This document shows positions 34,643 to 43,796 of a stretch of DNA of 64,000 nucleotides, in pieces. Numbering within the stretch: position 1 is the first letter of the stretch; each line of letters begins with the position of its first letter. This DNA is from Fibrella aestuarina BUZ 2 (GTDB lineage: Bacteria > Bacteroidota > Bacteroidia > Cytophagales > Spirosomataceae), in contig NC_020054.1 in assembly GCF_000331105.1 (NCBI RefSeq), forward strand, positions 6,461,815-6,525,814, written 5' to 3'. The notes beneath the pieces were generated by a model. The model was given only the letters and a program-made list of their open reading frames with translations, did not search any database and had not been told where the DNA came from. The translations under genes and the position numbers were made by a program.

Positions 34643-37210
34643 ATGACCAACCGCTACATCAACCTGATTCTCTGTCTGTTCACGTCCCTGATCGCCTCGG
34701 CGCAGGTTGCCGACAGCTACTACCTCCCCCAGACCGTTCAGTACAACGCCGCCATCCCCACACCCCGCCAACACCTGGGGTATCAGGTGGGCGAATGGCA
34801 TGTTTCGCACGACCAGATCGTGGGCTACATGAAAAAGCTCGACGAGGTATCTGACCGGATCACCCTCGTGGAATACGGACGTACCTACGAAAGCCGCCCG
34901 CTACTGCTGCTCACGATCACGTCGCCCCAGAACCAGCAACAGATCGACCGGCTTAAAGCTGAACACGTTCAGTTGGCCGACCCCGCCCGCTCGACGGGCC
35001 TCGATGTGAGCAAAATGCCCGCCGTAGTCTGGATGGGCTACACCGTCCACGGCAACGAACCCAGCGGCAACAATTCGGCCCTGCTGGCGGCGTACTACCT
35101 GGCGGCGGCACAGGGGCCCGCCATCGACTCACTGCTCAACGAAAGCATCATCCTGCTCGACCCGTGCATCAATCCCGATGGGGCCAACCGCTTCGCCAAC
35201 TGGGTCAACGCGCACAAGAGCCAGAACCTGGTCAGCGATCCGGCGAGCCGGGAGTTCAACGAGGTGTGGCCCAACGGACGGACAAACCACTACTGGTTCG
35301 ACCTCAACCGCGATTACCTCTACCAGCAGCACCCCGAAAGCCAGAGCCGAATGGTGAAGTTTCACGAGTGGAAACCGAACCTGCTCACCGACCACCACGA
35401 GATGGGCACCAACAGCACGTTTTTCTTTCAGCCGGGCGTACCCAGCCGCACCCACCCGCTGACGCCCCGCCGCAACGTGGAGCTGACCAACCGATTCGGG
35501 CAGTTTCAGGCCGAAGGCATGCAGCGGATTGGCTCGTTGTTCTACACGCAGGAAAACTTCGACGACTTCTACTATGGCAAAGGCTCGACGTACCCCGACG
35601 TGCACGGCTGCGTCGGGATTCTGTTTGAGCAGGCGAGTTCGCGGGGGCACGCGCAGGAAGGCAGCAACGGGCTGCTCACCTTCCCGTTCACCATCCGCAA
35701 TCAGTTTACGGCCATGCTCTCGACACTCCGGGCGGCGCGGGCCATGCGCGTCGACCTGCTCAATTTCCAGCGCGATCACTACCGCGAAGCTAACGCCGAC
35801 GACGTGCGGGCCTATGTGTTTGGCAACAGCAACGACCGGGTACGTACCTGGGAAATGGTGAACATTCTGCGGCGGAATCAGGTAGCCGTGTATGAACTGA
35901 ACCGCGACGAAACCCTCGACGGACGTACCTACACGCGCGGTAATGCGTACCTCGTGCCGCTGGCCCAGCCGCAACACCGCCTCATCCGCAGCATGTTCGA
36001 AAAGCGCACGACCTTCCAGGACAGCCTCTTCTACGACATCTCGGCCTGGTCGATGCCCCATTGTTTCAACGTACCGTATTCGGAAGCCCGGACTGCGCTG
36101 ACGCCCGGTGCTAAAGTCGAGGCCAACCCCTTCCCGAAAGGGCGGGTTATTAGCGGACCCGTCGGTACCGATTACGCCTACCTCTTCGCGTGGGACAGCT
36201 ATTTCGCGCCCCGCGCCGCCAGCGAACTGATGCGCAAAGGGTACCGGCTCAAAAGCGCATCGCAGCCATTCAGTGCGCAGGTTTACAGTCAGTCGCAGCC
36301 GATGCGGTTTGATTACGGAACGGTGCAGATTCTGGCCAATGGGCAAGACCCCGTTCAGCTTCGCAACCTGCTGGCAACGCTGGCCGAACGGGATGGCGTC
36401 GATTTTTACGCCGTCTCGTCGGGGATGACGCCCGACGGCATTGATCTGGGCAGCGACAATTTCAAAAATATGCGGCAACCTCGACCGTTGCTGGTGGTGG
36501 GTTCGGGCGTGAGCAACCTCGACGCGGGCGAAGTGTGGCACCTACTCGACACCCGCGTCAACGTTCCCTTATCGACCGTCGATATGGCGCAGATGAGCCG
36601 CGTCAACCTCGACCGCTACAATGTGCTGGTGCTTGTGAGCGGCGACTACAACGGCCTGCCGACGGAGAAAATCAGGCAGTGGGTGCAAAACGGCGGTACG
36701 CTGGTGGCCATGACCGACGCCGTGCGCTGGGCGAGCGAAAAAGGCCTGTCGACCGCCCGGCTCAAGCGCATCCCGACCGATACGACCGGCACCCGCGCTT
36801 ATGCCGATTACGAACGATACAGCGGCTCACGCGTGATTGGCGGGGCCATTTTCCAGACCCGTGCTGACCTCACGCACCCGCTGCTCTATGGCTACAAAAC
36901 CAATTTGCTCTCGGTGTTCAAAGACAATACCGTGTTTCTGGAAAAAAGCCGCGACCCCTTCGCCACGCCACTCTATTACACGCCAACGCCACTGGTGAGT
37001 GGGTACGTGGCGTCGGCCAACGAACGGCTTTTCCGCGACACGCCCGCCATTGTCGTGAACACGCTGGGCAGCGGGCGAGTCATCGCCATGGCCGACAACC
37101 CGAATTTCCGGGCCTTCTGGTACGGCACCAACAAGCTCTTTCTGAATGCCCTCTTTTTCGGTAATCAGATTGGCGCGTTTGCCCGTGGCAGTTCTGACGA
37201 AAACGATTAA
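34643..37210 (+). CDS. Secreted M14 zinc carboxypeptidase family protein
   Basis: An 855-residue protein with a signal peptide ending LIASAQ. The ATG at 34643 is preferred over an upstream one at 34592 that has no signal sequence. The M14 domain occupies about 40-380: zinc ligands His136 and Glu139 in GYTVHGNEPSG, the third ligand in the LTDHHEMGTN region, and DLNRDYLYQQHPESQSR. The C-terminal 400 residues include a glutamine-amidotransferase-like fold (LLVVGSGVSNLDAGEVWHLL), as is usual for this long Bacteroidota subfamily. The substrate peptide is unknown. A strong terminator follows. Confidence 0.9.
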   Translation: MTNRYINLILCLFTSLIASAQVADSYYLPQTVQYNAAIPTPRQHLGYQVGEWHVSHDQIVGYMKKLDEVSDRITLVEYGRTYESRPLLLLTITSPQNQQQIDRLKAEHVQLADPARSTGLDVSKMPAVVWMGYTVHGNEPSGNNSALLAAYYLAAAQGPAIDSLLNESIILLDPCINPDGANRFANWVNAHKSQNLVSDPASREFNEVWPNGRTNHYWFDLNRDYLYQQHPESQSRMVKFHEWKPNLLTDHHEMGTNSTFFFQPGVPSRTHPLTPRRNVELTNRFGQFQAEGMQRIGSLFYTQENFDDFYYGKGSTYPDVHGCVGILFEQASSRGHAQEGSNGLLTFPFTIRNQFTAMLSTLRAARAMRVDLLNFQRDHYREANADDVRAYVFGNSNDRVRTWEMVNILRRNQVAVYELNRDETLDGRTYTRGNAYLVPLAQPQHRLIRSMFEKRTTFQDSLFYDISAWSMPHCFNVPYSEARTALTPGAKVEANPFPKGRVISGPVGTDYAYLFAWDSYFAPRAASELMRKGYRLKSASQPFSAQVYSQSQPMRFDYGTVQILANGQDPVQLRNLLATLAERDGVDFYAVSSGMTPDGIDLGSDNFKNMRQPRPLLVVGSGVSNLDAGEVWHLLDTRVNVPLSTVDMAQMSRVNLDRYNVLVLVSGDYNGLPTEKIRQWVQNGGTLVAMTDAVRWASEKGLSTARLKRIPTDTTGTRAYADYERYSGSRVIGGAIFQTRADLTHPLLYGYKTNLLSVFKDNTVFLEKSRDPFATPLYYTPTPLVSGYVASANERLFRDTPAIVVNTLGSGRVIAMADNPNFRAFWYGTNKLFLNALFFGNQIGAFARGSSDEND

Positions 37211-37212
37211 GG

Positions 37213-37277
37213 CGTTTCAGGTTTACCGTCTAAGGTTTGATGTTTACAGCAGGCCCTTAGACGGTAAACCTGAAACG
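37213..37277. terminator. Perfect 23-bp hairpin after the M14 peptidase gene
   Basis: Arms 37213-37235 and 37255-37277 are exact complements (CGTTTCAGGTTTACCGTCTA and three more bases) with a 19-base loop. The hairpin starts 2 bases after the stop codon. Confidence 0.75.
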
Positions 37278-37305
37278 TCAAACCTGTTAAGCACCAAACT
37301 GCCTC

Positions 37306-38280
37306 TTGCGCGAATTACTCCACGATATCCGAACGTACCTGCGGGCCGACTTTAAGCCTGGCCTGTATGCCATTACGGCGGCCTGGGTTGCCCTGCTTAT
37401 CAGCATCAATTACGCCATTGGGCTGGAGAATACCATCATCGATGCGCAGCCGTTCAGCCCCTGGCGGCCAGTATGGTACCTGGCGCTCTACGCCACGGCC
37501 TATTACGGTGCGTTCTGGTTATGGAGCCGCTTTCACCACCGCTCCGATATCTGGCGCGACCGGCGTTTCTGGCGGCACACGCTGGTGGCGTTGGTCGTTT
37601 ACAGCTATGCCGTTGGCTCCAGTGTTTACGCCGATCTGGCCCGGCGCGTCGAGGATATGCGGCTTTATCCGTATGTGTACCGCGTGCTGGGTAACCTGCA
37701 CTCCATCCTGACGATCCTGCTGCCGCTGGTTCTGTATTACTACCTGATCGACAAACCTCAGAATGGCTTTTACGGCCTGCAACCAAAGCGCAAAGGCCTG
37801 TTGGTCTACCTGACGCTCCTGCTGCTGATGGTACCTATCATTGCCTTAGCCGCTACCCAACCCGATTTTTTGCAGGCCTATCCCACCTACCGCAACACGG
37901 GGGCGCACCTGGCGCTGAACGTACCGGAGTGGCTCACCATCCTTGGCTACGAATTGGCCTATGGCTGGGATTTCGTGCCGACCGAACTGCTCTTTCGGGG
38001 CTTTCTGGTCATCGGTCTCAGTCGGCTACTGAACCCCGCGCTGACCAACGCGGCGACTCAGCCAACAGGCCTCACCACGCCGGGGCCAGTTTTGCCCATG
38101 ATTGTCTGGTATGCCAGTATTCACTTCGGGCGACCGTTGGGCGAAACCCTTTCGTCACTCGTCGGCGGCTACATCCTGGGCGTGCTGGCCCTGTCGACAC
38201 GTAGTATCTGGGGCGGTCTGTTTATTCATATCGGCATCGCCTGGCTGATGGAAGCCGCCGCCTTTCTGGCCAGCCGGTAG
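37306..38280 (+). CDS. CPBP-family intramembrane protease-like protein
   Basis: A 324-residue polytopic membrane protein with about eight helices; the start is TTG at 37306 since no ATG is available. The C-terminal third carries CPBP (Abi) family motifs: TELLFRGFLVIGLSRLL for motif 1, IHFGRPLGETLSSLVGGYIL for motif 2, and WGGLFIHIGIAWLMEA for motif 3. In active members motif 1 is EExxxR; here the first Glu is Thr. Activity is therefore uncertain, though the second Glu, the Arg and both His positions are kept. Its target is unknown. It appears monocistronic. Confidence 0.82.
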   Translation: MRELLHDIRTYLRADFKPGLYAITAAWVALLISINYAIGLENTIIDAQPFSPWRPVWYLALYATAYYGAFWLWSRFHHRSDIWRDRRFWRHTLVALVVYSYAVGSSVYADLARRVEDMRLYPYVYRVLGNLHSILTILLPLVLYYYLIDKPQNGFYGLQPKRKGLLVYLTLLLLMVPIIALAATQPDFLQAYPTYRNTGAHLALNVPEWLTILGYELAYGWDFVPTELLFRGFLVIGLSRLLNPALTNAATQPTGLTTPGPVLPMIVWYASIHFGRPLGETLSSLVGGYILGVLALSTRSIWGGLFIHIGIAWLMEAAAFLASR

Positions 38281-38348
38281 CGTTTATGGTTGTTGAGGAC
38301 GCCCATTGTTTACTCAACAAAAACTTTAATAAGGAGTAGCAAACTGAT

Positions 38349-38403
38349 TTAATCCACAATCACTTAGGTTATCCACACTGTTTTCTGTCGAAATTGTGGA
38401 TAA
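38349..38403. promoter_or_regulatory. Cluster of three DnaA-box-like sequences
   Basis: TTATCCACA at 38369-38377, its exact reverse complement at 38395-38403, and TAATCCACA (one mismatch) at 38350-38358. They lie in a 185-base AT-rich gap between convergent genes. A small origin-like or DnaA-titrating site is possible. Confidence 0.5.
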
Positions 38404-38456
38404 CTCGGTAACCCAAGTCCATTTACCGACATGTTGTGCGCTTGAGTTACCGAGTT
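38402..38456. terminator. Hairpin between convergent CPBP and DoxX genes
   Basis: AACTCGGTAAC (38402-38412) pairs with GTTACCGAGTT (38446-38456). It lies 10 bases beyond the DoxX stop and could serve both genes. Confidence 0.5.
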
Positions 38457-38465
38457 CGTATTTTC

Positions 38466-38870
38466 TTAAACGCCCACCAACGGGCCGCGAGCCGAGGGAG
38501 TTGCTGCCGCCAGCAGCCGTTTGTGGTAGTAGACGTATGACACGTACCCCACGATCGGAATCACAATGATGGGCGCCCACGTACCCAGCGGTTTCCCACT
38601 CATGGCGATGCAATAGATAGCCCCCAGAATGTCGATCATCAGCCCAGCATAAGCCCATTCGCGCAGGCGCGGAAAACCGGGCACCAGCAGAGCAATCACC
38701 CCCAGCAGTTTAGCCCACCCTACCAGAGGTAACAAATAGGCCGGTAACCCTATTTCTTTGAACCCCTGCACGGCTTCGGGCATAACGATGATATCAGGAA
38801 TGGCCGACCCCAGCATAACGAAGGCAAACAGACCCGTGGCAATCCAGTAAATTGTGTTGATTGTTTTCAT
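38466..38870 (-). CDS. DoxX family membrane protein
   Basis: A 134-residue protein with four hydrophobic helices of the DoxX family (IYWIATGLFAFVMLGSAIPD, AYLLPLVGWAKLLGVIALLV, EWAYAGLMIDILGAIYCIAM, IIVIPIVGYVSYVYYHKRLL). Members are small inner-membrane proteins linked to redox or thiosulfate metabolism, with few proven roles. It follows a VOC-family gene by 48 bases on the same strand and the two are probably one operon. Confidence 0.88.
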   Translation of the reverse strand: MKTINTIYWIATGLFAFVMLGSAIPDIIVMPEAVQGFKEIGLPAYLLPLVGWAKLLGVIALLVPGFPRLREWAYAGLMIDILGAIYCIAMSGKPLGTWAPIIVIPIVGYVSYVYYHKRLLAAATPSARGPLVGV

Positions 38871-38918
38871 GATTGACAGTGTATTTGTGTGTTGACTAGA
38901 CAGTAGCGCGACAGCGAG

Positions 38919-39338
38919 CTAGGCGGCTTCCGGCTTGCTGAAGTTCAGAAACCAGTGGAAGCCGTACTGATCCGTAAAATCACCGAAAAGACTGTTCCAG
39001 AAGGTGTGTTCCAGCGGATGCAGCACCTCACCGCCCGCCGATAGCTTGGCGAACAGATCGGTGATTTCGGCTTCGCTACCGCATTCCAGCATCAGCGACA
39101 CCGCATGCCCAATAACGTCGCCGGGCCCAACGTGCAAATCATCGCCCATGAGCATAAAGCTGCCCAGTTTCAGGTCGGCGTGCAGGATTTGGTCTTTTTT
39201 GTCGGCCGGGAAGTCGCCTGCCATCGGTGAGTCGCTAATCGGTAACAGCACCAATTCGCCACCAAGACACTCCTGATAGAACGTCATGGCTTCGCGGCAG
39301 TTGCCGTTAAAATGCAGGTAAGCAGTGAGTTGTGTCAT
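38919..39338 (-). CDS. VOC family protein (PhnB-like)
   Basis: A 139-residue protein of the PhnB/YjdN branch of the vicinal oxygen chelate superfamily. Typical parts: YLHFNGNCREAMTFYQECLG, LKLGSFMLMGDDLH, and SLMLECGSEAEITDLFAKLS, ending with WNSLFGDFTDQYGFHWFLNF. Several metal-ligand positions of classic glyoxalases are not conserved in this branch and the function is unknown. It is first in a likely operon with DoxX. Confidence 0.9.
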   Translation of the reverse strand: MTQLTAYLHFNGNCREAMTFYQECLGGELVLLPISDSPMAGDFPADKKDQILHADLKLGSFMLMGDDLHVGPGDVIGHAVSLMLECGSEAEITDLFAKLSAGGEVLHPLEHTFWNSLFGDFTDQYGFHWFLNFSKPEAA

Positions 39339-39373
39339 AATTCTGTATTTGTTGTTTTGATCGGGTAACTACA

Positions 39374-39381
39374 CAAAGATA
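39374..39381 (-). promoter_or_regulatory. -7 promoter element of the VOC-doxX operon
   Basis: TATCTTTG on the minus strand, 35 bases before the ATG at 39338. No clear -33 element. Confidence 0.5.
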
Positions 39382-39533
39382 CAGGGGCACTACTGCCCGA
39401 ATCGGGGGTAAAAGCGGCAACGTAGGGGGGCTTTTGCGCCATAGTTTTCGACCAGATCAGGGACCCCAAAAAGAGTGGTTCCGCACTAACTACAGACCGA
39501 CTCAGTAACTTGTGAGGCAAGGCCTCCTTCTCC

Positions 39534-40721
39534 ATGAACTCCTCCGGCACGCTGGCTTATCCGCAACTGACCTCGACCCGCTTTGTCGCGGCCTTTCTGG
39601 TTATTGTGTATCACTTCGGGATTTTACCCAGACAAGTCGTTCCTTTTCTCTGGTTCGACCAGATCCATTTTTTCAATCTGGCTGGTGGTTCGGCGGTCTA
39701 TTACTTTTTCGTCCTATCTGGCTTTGTCCTGACAGCCGCCTACCGCGACAGGCCGCTTCGTTACGGGTTGTTTATCGCTAATCGGTTAGGTCGGATTTAC
39801 CCGGTGTATTTCGTTGCCCTGTGTCTGACACTGCTCGTTACAAGCCTGCCTTCTGAGCACGTTGTCGGGTGGTTTCATACACCATCAATTGATGGCACCA
39901 AGCAACTAGTGAAGGCCGCGTTGCTGTCGGCAAAGACGCTGAGCAAACGGGATCTGTGCCTGTCTGTTTTGCTGCTACAGGGATGGCACGTCACTACCTG
40001 GCAGGCATTCAACGGACCGGGTTGGTCCTTATCGGTGGAGTTCTTTCTGTACCTGCTTTTTCCGTTTCTGTTGCCGCTTGTTCGTCGGGAAGCAGCAACC
40101 TACCGCCGTGTTTTTTTGATTGTGGGTATTGCAGGGTCTACTGCCTGCCCGCTGCTACTGGCATCGCCCCTTGTCGATAGCAGCCGGGGTTTTCTGTTTA
40201 TTGGTTCTCCCCTGTTGGCTATCCCCGGTTTTCTGCTCGGCATGGTTGCCTACGAGTTTGGGTTGCGGTGCCGCCTGCCAGCGGGATCGCGGGTGCCTGC
40301 TTTCGTTTTTTTGGGAAGTGTCGGCGGCTGCGTTCTCTTGCTTAGTGTCTTTGAAGCCAGCGACTTTTTACTCAATCCGTTCTTCGCGCTGATTATCTGG
40401 AGTCTGTCGCAGGACACGTCGATTATCACCCGCACACTAGCGCATCCCAAACTGGTTTTGCTCGGCGAAGTGAGCTACGGGTATTATATCCTGCAACTCC
40501 CGATATTCCTGCTCGCCAGCCAATGGCTGCACCCGTTTGACGGCCTGACCGATACGACCTTTTTCTATCGGTTCAACGGCCTGTTGCTGCTGGTTGCCTG
40601 GGGAAGCTTCGTGGGCTTTGAGACGCCTGTCAGGCGCTTCGTGAAAACGATCACCGCCCGCATCGACCATCGCCTCACGCGCCTGGACCAACGCAGCCTT
40701 CCCTTGCCGAAATCGGCTTGA
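39534..40721 (+). CDS. Acyltransferase 3 family membrane protein (OafA/YrhL-like)
   Basis: A 395-residue membrane protein with about ten helices that transfers acyl groups, usually acetyl, to surface sugars. The family opening is present: TSTRFVAAFLVIVYHFG with the conserved Arg and His, then AVYYFFVLSGFVLTAAYRDR and RIYPVYFVALCLTL. The C-terminal part has LGEVSYGYYILQLPIFLL. No soluble SGNH domain is attached. No glycan cluster is next to it, so the acceptor is unknown. Confidence 0.9.
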   Translation: MNSSGTLAYPQLTSTRFVAAFLVIVYHFGILPRQVVPFLWFDQIHFFNLAGGSAVYYFFVLSGFVLTAAYRDRPLRYGLFIANRLGRIYPVYFVALCLTLLVTSLPSEHVVGWFHTPSIDGTKQLVKAALLSAKTLSKRDLCLSVLLLQGWHVTTWQAFNGPGWSLSVEFFLYLLFPFLLPLVRREAATYRRVFLIVGIAGSTACPLLLASPLVDSSRGFLFIGSPLLAIPGFLLGMVAYEFGLRCRLPAGSRVPAFVFLGSVGGCVLLLSVFEASDFLLNPFFALIIWSLSQDTSIITRTLAHPKLVLLGEVSYGYYILQLPIFLLASQWLHPFDGLTDTTFFYRFNGLLLLVAWGSFVGFETPVRRFVKTITARIDHRLTRLDQRSLPLPKSA

Positions 40722-40821
40722 CAGAAGACCTGAAAGGGGTTGATCCAGGCAATACGGCACGCTTGCTCCTATTTTTCGTGCCCAGTTACTAACGTGGTTA
40801 GCCATTCTGGTCGGGCTTCCT

Positions 40822-40829
40822 TATTTTTG
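40822..40829 (+). promoter_or_regulatory. -7 promoter element of ahcY
   Basis: TATTTTTG fits TAnnTTTG, 46 bases before the ahcY ATG. No recognisable SAM or SAH riboswitch was found in the 154-base gap. Confidence 0.5.
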
Positions 40830-40875
40830 TACTTTATTAAGAACAGCACTTAACAAACTGCTGGTAATCAAGATT

Positions 40876-42186
40876 ATGCAAACGTCAACCTACGTCCCCT
40901 ACAAGGTTAAGGACATTGCCCTCGCGGAGTGGGGCCGGAAAGAAATTCGTTTGGCCGAGGCCGAAATGCCGGGCCTGATGGCGCTACGGGCTGAATATGG
41001 TCCCAGCAAGCCACTGGCCGGTGCTCGGATTGCGGGTTGTCTGCACATGACCATCCAGACGGCGGTGCTTATCGAAACCCTCGTTGAACTGGGTGCCGAT
41101 GTGACCTGGTCATCCTGCAACATCTTCTCGACGCAAGACCACGCCGCTGCGGCCATTGCCGCGGCTGGTATCCCCGTTTACGCCTGGAAAGGCATGAACG
41201 AAGAAGAATTCAACTGGTGTATCGAGCAGACGCTGTTCTTCGGTGAAGACCGCCAACCGCTCAACATGATCCTCGACGATGGCGGCGACCTCACCAACAT
41301 GGTGTTCGACGTGTATCCTGAGCTGATCGGTGGGATCAAAGGGCTGTCGGAAGAAACCACGACGGGTGTTCACCGGCTGTATGAGCGCATGAAGAATGGC
41401 ACGCTCCATCTGCCTGCTATTAACGTGAATGACTCGGTAACGAAGTCGAAATTCGACAACAAATACGGTTGCCGCGAATCACTGGTCGATGCCATCCGCC
41501 GCGCCACCGACCTGATGCTGGCTGGTAAAGTAGCCGTTGTGGCTGGTTACGGCGACGTAGGTAAAGGCTCAGCCGAGTCGTTGCGTGGGGCAGGTTGCCG
41601 CGTACTGGTGACCGAAATCGATCCCATCTGCGCCTTGCAGGCCGCTATGGACGGCTACGAAGTGCTGCCGATGGACGAGGCCGTTACCCGCGCCAACATC
41701 TTCGTGACGGCTACGGGCAACATTGGCATCATTAAAGACCGCCATTTCCGCGCCATGCGCGACAAATCGGTAGTGTGTAACATTGGCCACTTCGATAACG
41801 AAATCGATATGGCGTGGCTGAACGAGACGTACGGGCAGACCAAAAGCCAGATTAAGCCGCAGGTGGATATGTACGAAGTCGACGGCAAGGAAATCATCGT
41901 GCTGGCTGAAGGCCGGCTGGTGAACCTAGGCTGTGCCATGGGCCACCCGTCGTTTGTGATGTCGTGTTCGTTCTCAAACCAGACGCTGGCCCAGCTCGAA
42001 CTGTGGACCAACGCCGACAAGTACGAAAACAAGGTATATGTGCTGCCGAAAGTGCTCGACGAAAAAGTAGCGGCCCTTCACCTCTCGCATGTGGGTGCTA
42101 AACTGGAACCGCTGGCGCAGGATCAGGCCGATTACATTGGCGTGCAGGTATCGGGTCCGTTCAAATCAGAACTGTATCGGTACTAG
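40876..42186 (+). CDS. ahcY: Adenosylhomocysteinase
   Basis: Reversibly hydrolyses S-adenosylhomocysteine to homocysteine and adenosine and so keeps methylation running. It has 436 residues. Family landmarks: [15 protein letters not shown] and the [20 protein letters not shown] substrate region, [32 protein letters not shown] with the catalytic Lys and Asp, the NAD fold [17 protein letters not shown], and the tail [20 protein letters not shown] with the conserved Lys-x4-Tyr. It is a single gene with its own promoter and terminator. Confidence 0.98.
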   Translation: MQTSTYVPYKVKDIALAEWGRKEIRLAEAEMPGLMALRAEYGPSKPLAGARIAGCLHMTIQTAVLIETLVELGADVTWSSCNIFSTQDHAAAAIAAAGIPVYAWKGMNEEEFNWCIEQTLFFGEDRQPLNMILDDGGDLTNMVFDVYPELIGGIKGLSEETTTGVHRLYERMKNGTLHLPAINVNDSVTKSKFDNKYGCRESLVDAIRRATDLMLAGKVAVVAGYGDVGKGSAESLRGAGCRVLVTEIDPICALQAAMDGYEVLPMDEAVTRANIFVTATGNIGIIKDRHFRAMRDKSVVCNIGHFDNEIDMAWLNETYGQTKSQIKPQVDMYEVDGKEIIVLAEGRLVNLGCAMGHPSFVMSCSFSNQTLAQLELWTNADKYENKVYVLPKVLDEKVAALHLSHVGAKLEPLAQDQADYIGVQVSGPFKSELYRY

Positions 42187-42217
42187 GCTTTTACGGCCAC
42201 CGTCAACTTGCTTAAGG

Positions 42218-42249
42218 GCGTGGCTTCGGAAACGGAGCCGCGCTTTTTT
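42218..42249 (+). terminator. Rho-independent terminator of ahcY
   Basis: An 11-bp stem with two G-U pairs and a GAAA loop is followed by six T. It lies 31 bases after the stop. The rest of the gap to 42377 holds short palindromes (for example ACCGGT) but no gene. Confidence 0.85.
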
Positions 42250-42377
42250 GTTGGCTGGGTACGTTGCCTAACAAGAGGAGCCAGCATGAGCAAACAATGT
42301 AAAAAAAGAACATTTTTGAGCCGTCAATTACGTATGCGTACCGGTACCTATATACCTACACATACGTGTGGTAGCGC

Positions 42378-43769
42378 TTGAAGACCTTGGTTAAGCAAAC
42401 ACCTTTTCGCCTAATCGCCTGGCAGCAATGGCTCACTGTGAGCCTGTGGCTCTCCGTAGTTGGCTCAGTGTGGGGGCAGACGCCGCAACTGCGCCCAACC
42501 CCATACGTGACGGGCCTGTATCATCCGGTCGATATGGCGGCGATCGGGCCACAGCAGCTACTGGTCGCTCAGACCAACGGACAGGTCCGGCTGGTCCAGA
42601 ATGGGGTAATCCAATCGCCCGTCGTGCTCGACATTGGCCCGCTGCTCTTTGACCTCGACTTCAACGGCATCTTCGGGCTGTGCGTGCATCCGCAGTTCGC
42701 TCAGAACGGCTACCTCTACGTGCAGTATTTTCGGAAGACGGACCAGGCGGCCGTCGTTGCCCGCTATACCTGCACGCGCACAGCGCCCATACAGGCCAGT
42801 CTGGCCTCGGCACAACTCATTTTCACGGTGCCTTACCCGGCAGCGGGGCATCGGTCGGGGCGCATTACGTTTGGGCCGGATGGCTACCTCTACATCAGCA
42901 CCGGCGATTCGGGCGAGGGCGCGCGCGGCAGTCAGGGTGACCCCAGCCAGCTCGCCCAGAACCGGCAAAGTCCGTTTGGCAAACTGTTCCGAATCGATGT
43001 CGACGCTGCCACACCCTACGCCATCCCGCCCGACAACCCATTTGCCAGCCCGACCGACGGCGTTCCCGACGAACTTTATGCGCTGGGCCTACGCAACCCC
43101 TGGCGATGGAGCTTTGATAAACTTACGGGCGACCTCTGGATGGCCGACATTGGGCAGGATGGCTGGGAAGAGCTAACCGTGACGCCTGCCGCAGCCCCCG
43201 CTCCCCAGAACTACGGCTGGCCCTGCTACGAAGGTACCCACCCCTACGCCACCAGCGGGTGCAGCCTCACCACCGTTTTTGCCCAGCCCCTGCTCGATTA
43301 CGCTGGTTACAACAACAACGGCCAGCAGGCGCGGTCAATTACGGGTGGTTTTGTGTACCGGGGCAGTACCTACCCTAGCCTGCGTGGCTGGTATGTCTAC
43401 GGCGACTGGTCGCAGGGAACCCTCTGGACGCTGCGTCGCCCCACCAACACCACCTACCAGAACGTTACGCAGACACCGACCGTCGACGGATTGGTGTCGT
43501 TTGGCGAAGGCACCGATGGCCAACTCTATGCCCTGTCTTTCTGGAGTGGAACCGTCTACGCACTGGGTGTCTATACGCTCGGCAGCGCTCAAACCGGCAA
43601 CTGGCAGGCACCCACCACCTGGACCTGCCAATGCGTTCCCGATGCCACGGCGGCCACCGTAGTGGCCGCTACCCACACCGTCGAGGTCAGCCAGCCGACA
43701 CCTGCTCAGTCGGTTCAGCTACGCGGGACGATCCGGTTCTCCGGCAACGGAGCCTTACGATTTCAGTAA
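42378..43769 (+). CDS. Secreted PQQ-dependent sugar dehydrogenase (glucose/sorbosone dehydrogenase family)
   Basis: A 463-residue protein with a TTG start at 42378 and a signal peptide (LWLSVVGSVWGQ). The soluble-GDH/YliI-type six-bladed propeller covers about 30-395: HPVDMAAIGPQQLLVAQTNG, DFNGIFGLCVHPQFAQNGYL with the catalytic-type His, and GLRNPWRWSFDKLTGDLWMA with the PQQ-binding Arg. Then DIGQDGWEELTV and NYGWPCYEG complete the family marks. The last 60 residues (GNWQAPTTWTCQCVPDATAA) look like a small sorting or binding tail. It oxidises aldose sugars in the periplasm if PQQ is available; no pqq genes are in view. Confidence 0.9.
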   Translation: MKTLVKQTPFRLIAWQQWLTVSLWLSVVGSVWGQTPQLRPTPYVTGLYHPVDMAAIGPQQLLVAQTNGQVRLVQNGVIQSPVVLDIGPLLFDLDFNGIFGLCVHPQFAQNGYLYVQYFRKTDQAAVVARYTCTRTAPIQASLASAQLIFTVPYPAAGHRSGRITFGPDGYLYISTGDSGEGARGSQGDPSQLAQNRQSPFGKLFRIDVDAATPYAIPPDNPFASPTDGVPDELYALGLRNPWRWSFDKLTGDLWMADIGQDGWEELTVTPAAAPAPQNYGWPCYEGTHPYATSGCSLTTVFAQPLLDYAGYNNNGQQARSITGGFVYRGSTYPSLRGWYVYGDWSQGTLWTLRRPTNTTYQNVTQTPTVDGLVSFGEGTDGQLYALSFWSGTVYALGVYTLGSAQTGNWQAPTTWTCQCVPDATAATVVAATHTVEVSQPTPAQSVQLRGTIRFSGNGALRFQ

Positions 43770-43796
43770 ATGACTCGTTCAATGGCCCAATGGTAT

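Noticed and set aside
35129..36541. A 470-codon open frame on the minus strand
   Set aside because: It is fully antisense to the M14 peptidase gene, whose domains and motifs are clear. The frame is open only because of the high GC content and has no recognisable protein features.
40722..40875. SAM or SAH riboswitch ahead of ahcY
   Set aside because: No conserved riboswitch core or suitable pairing was seen. A plain -7 element accounts for the region.
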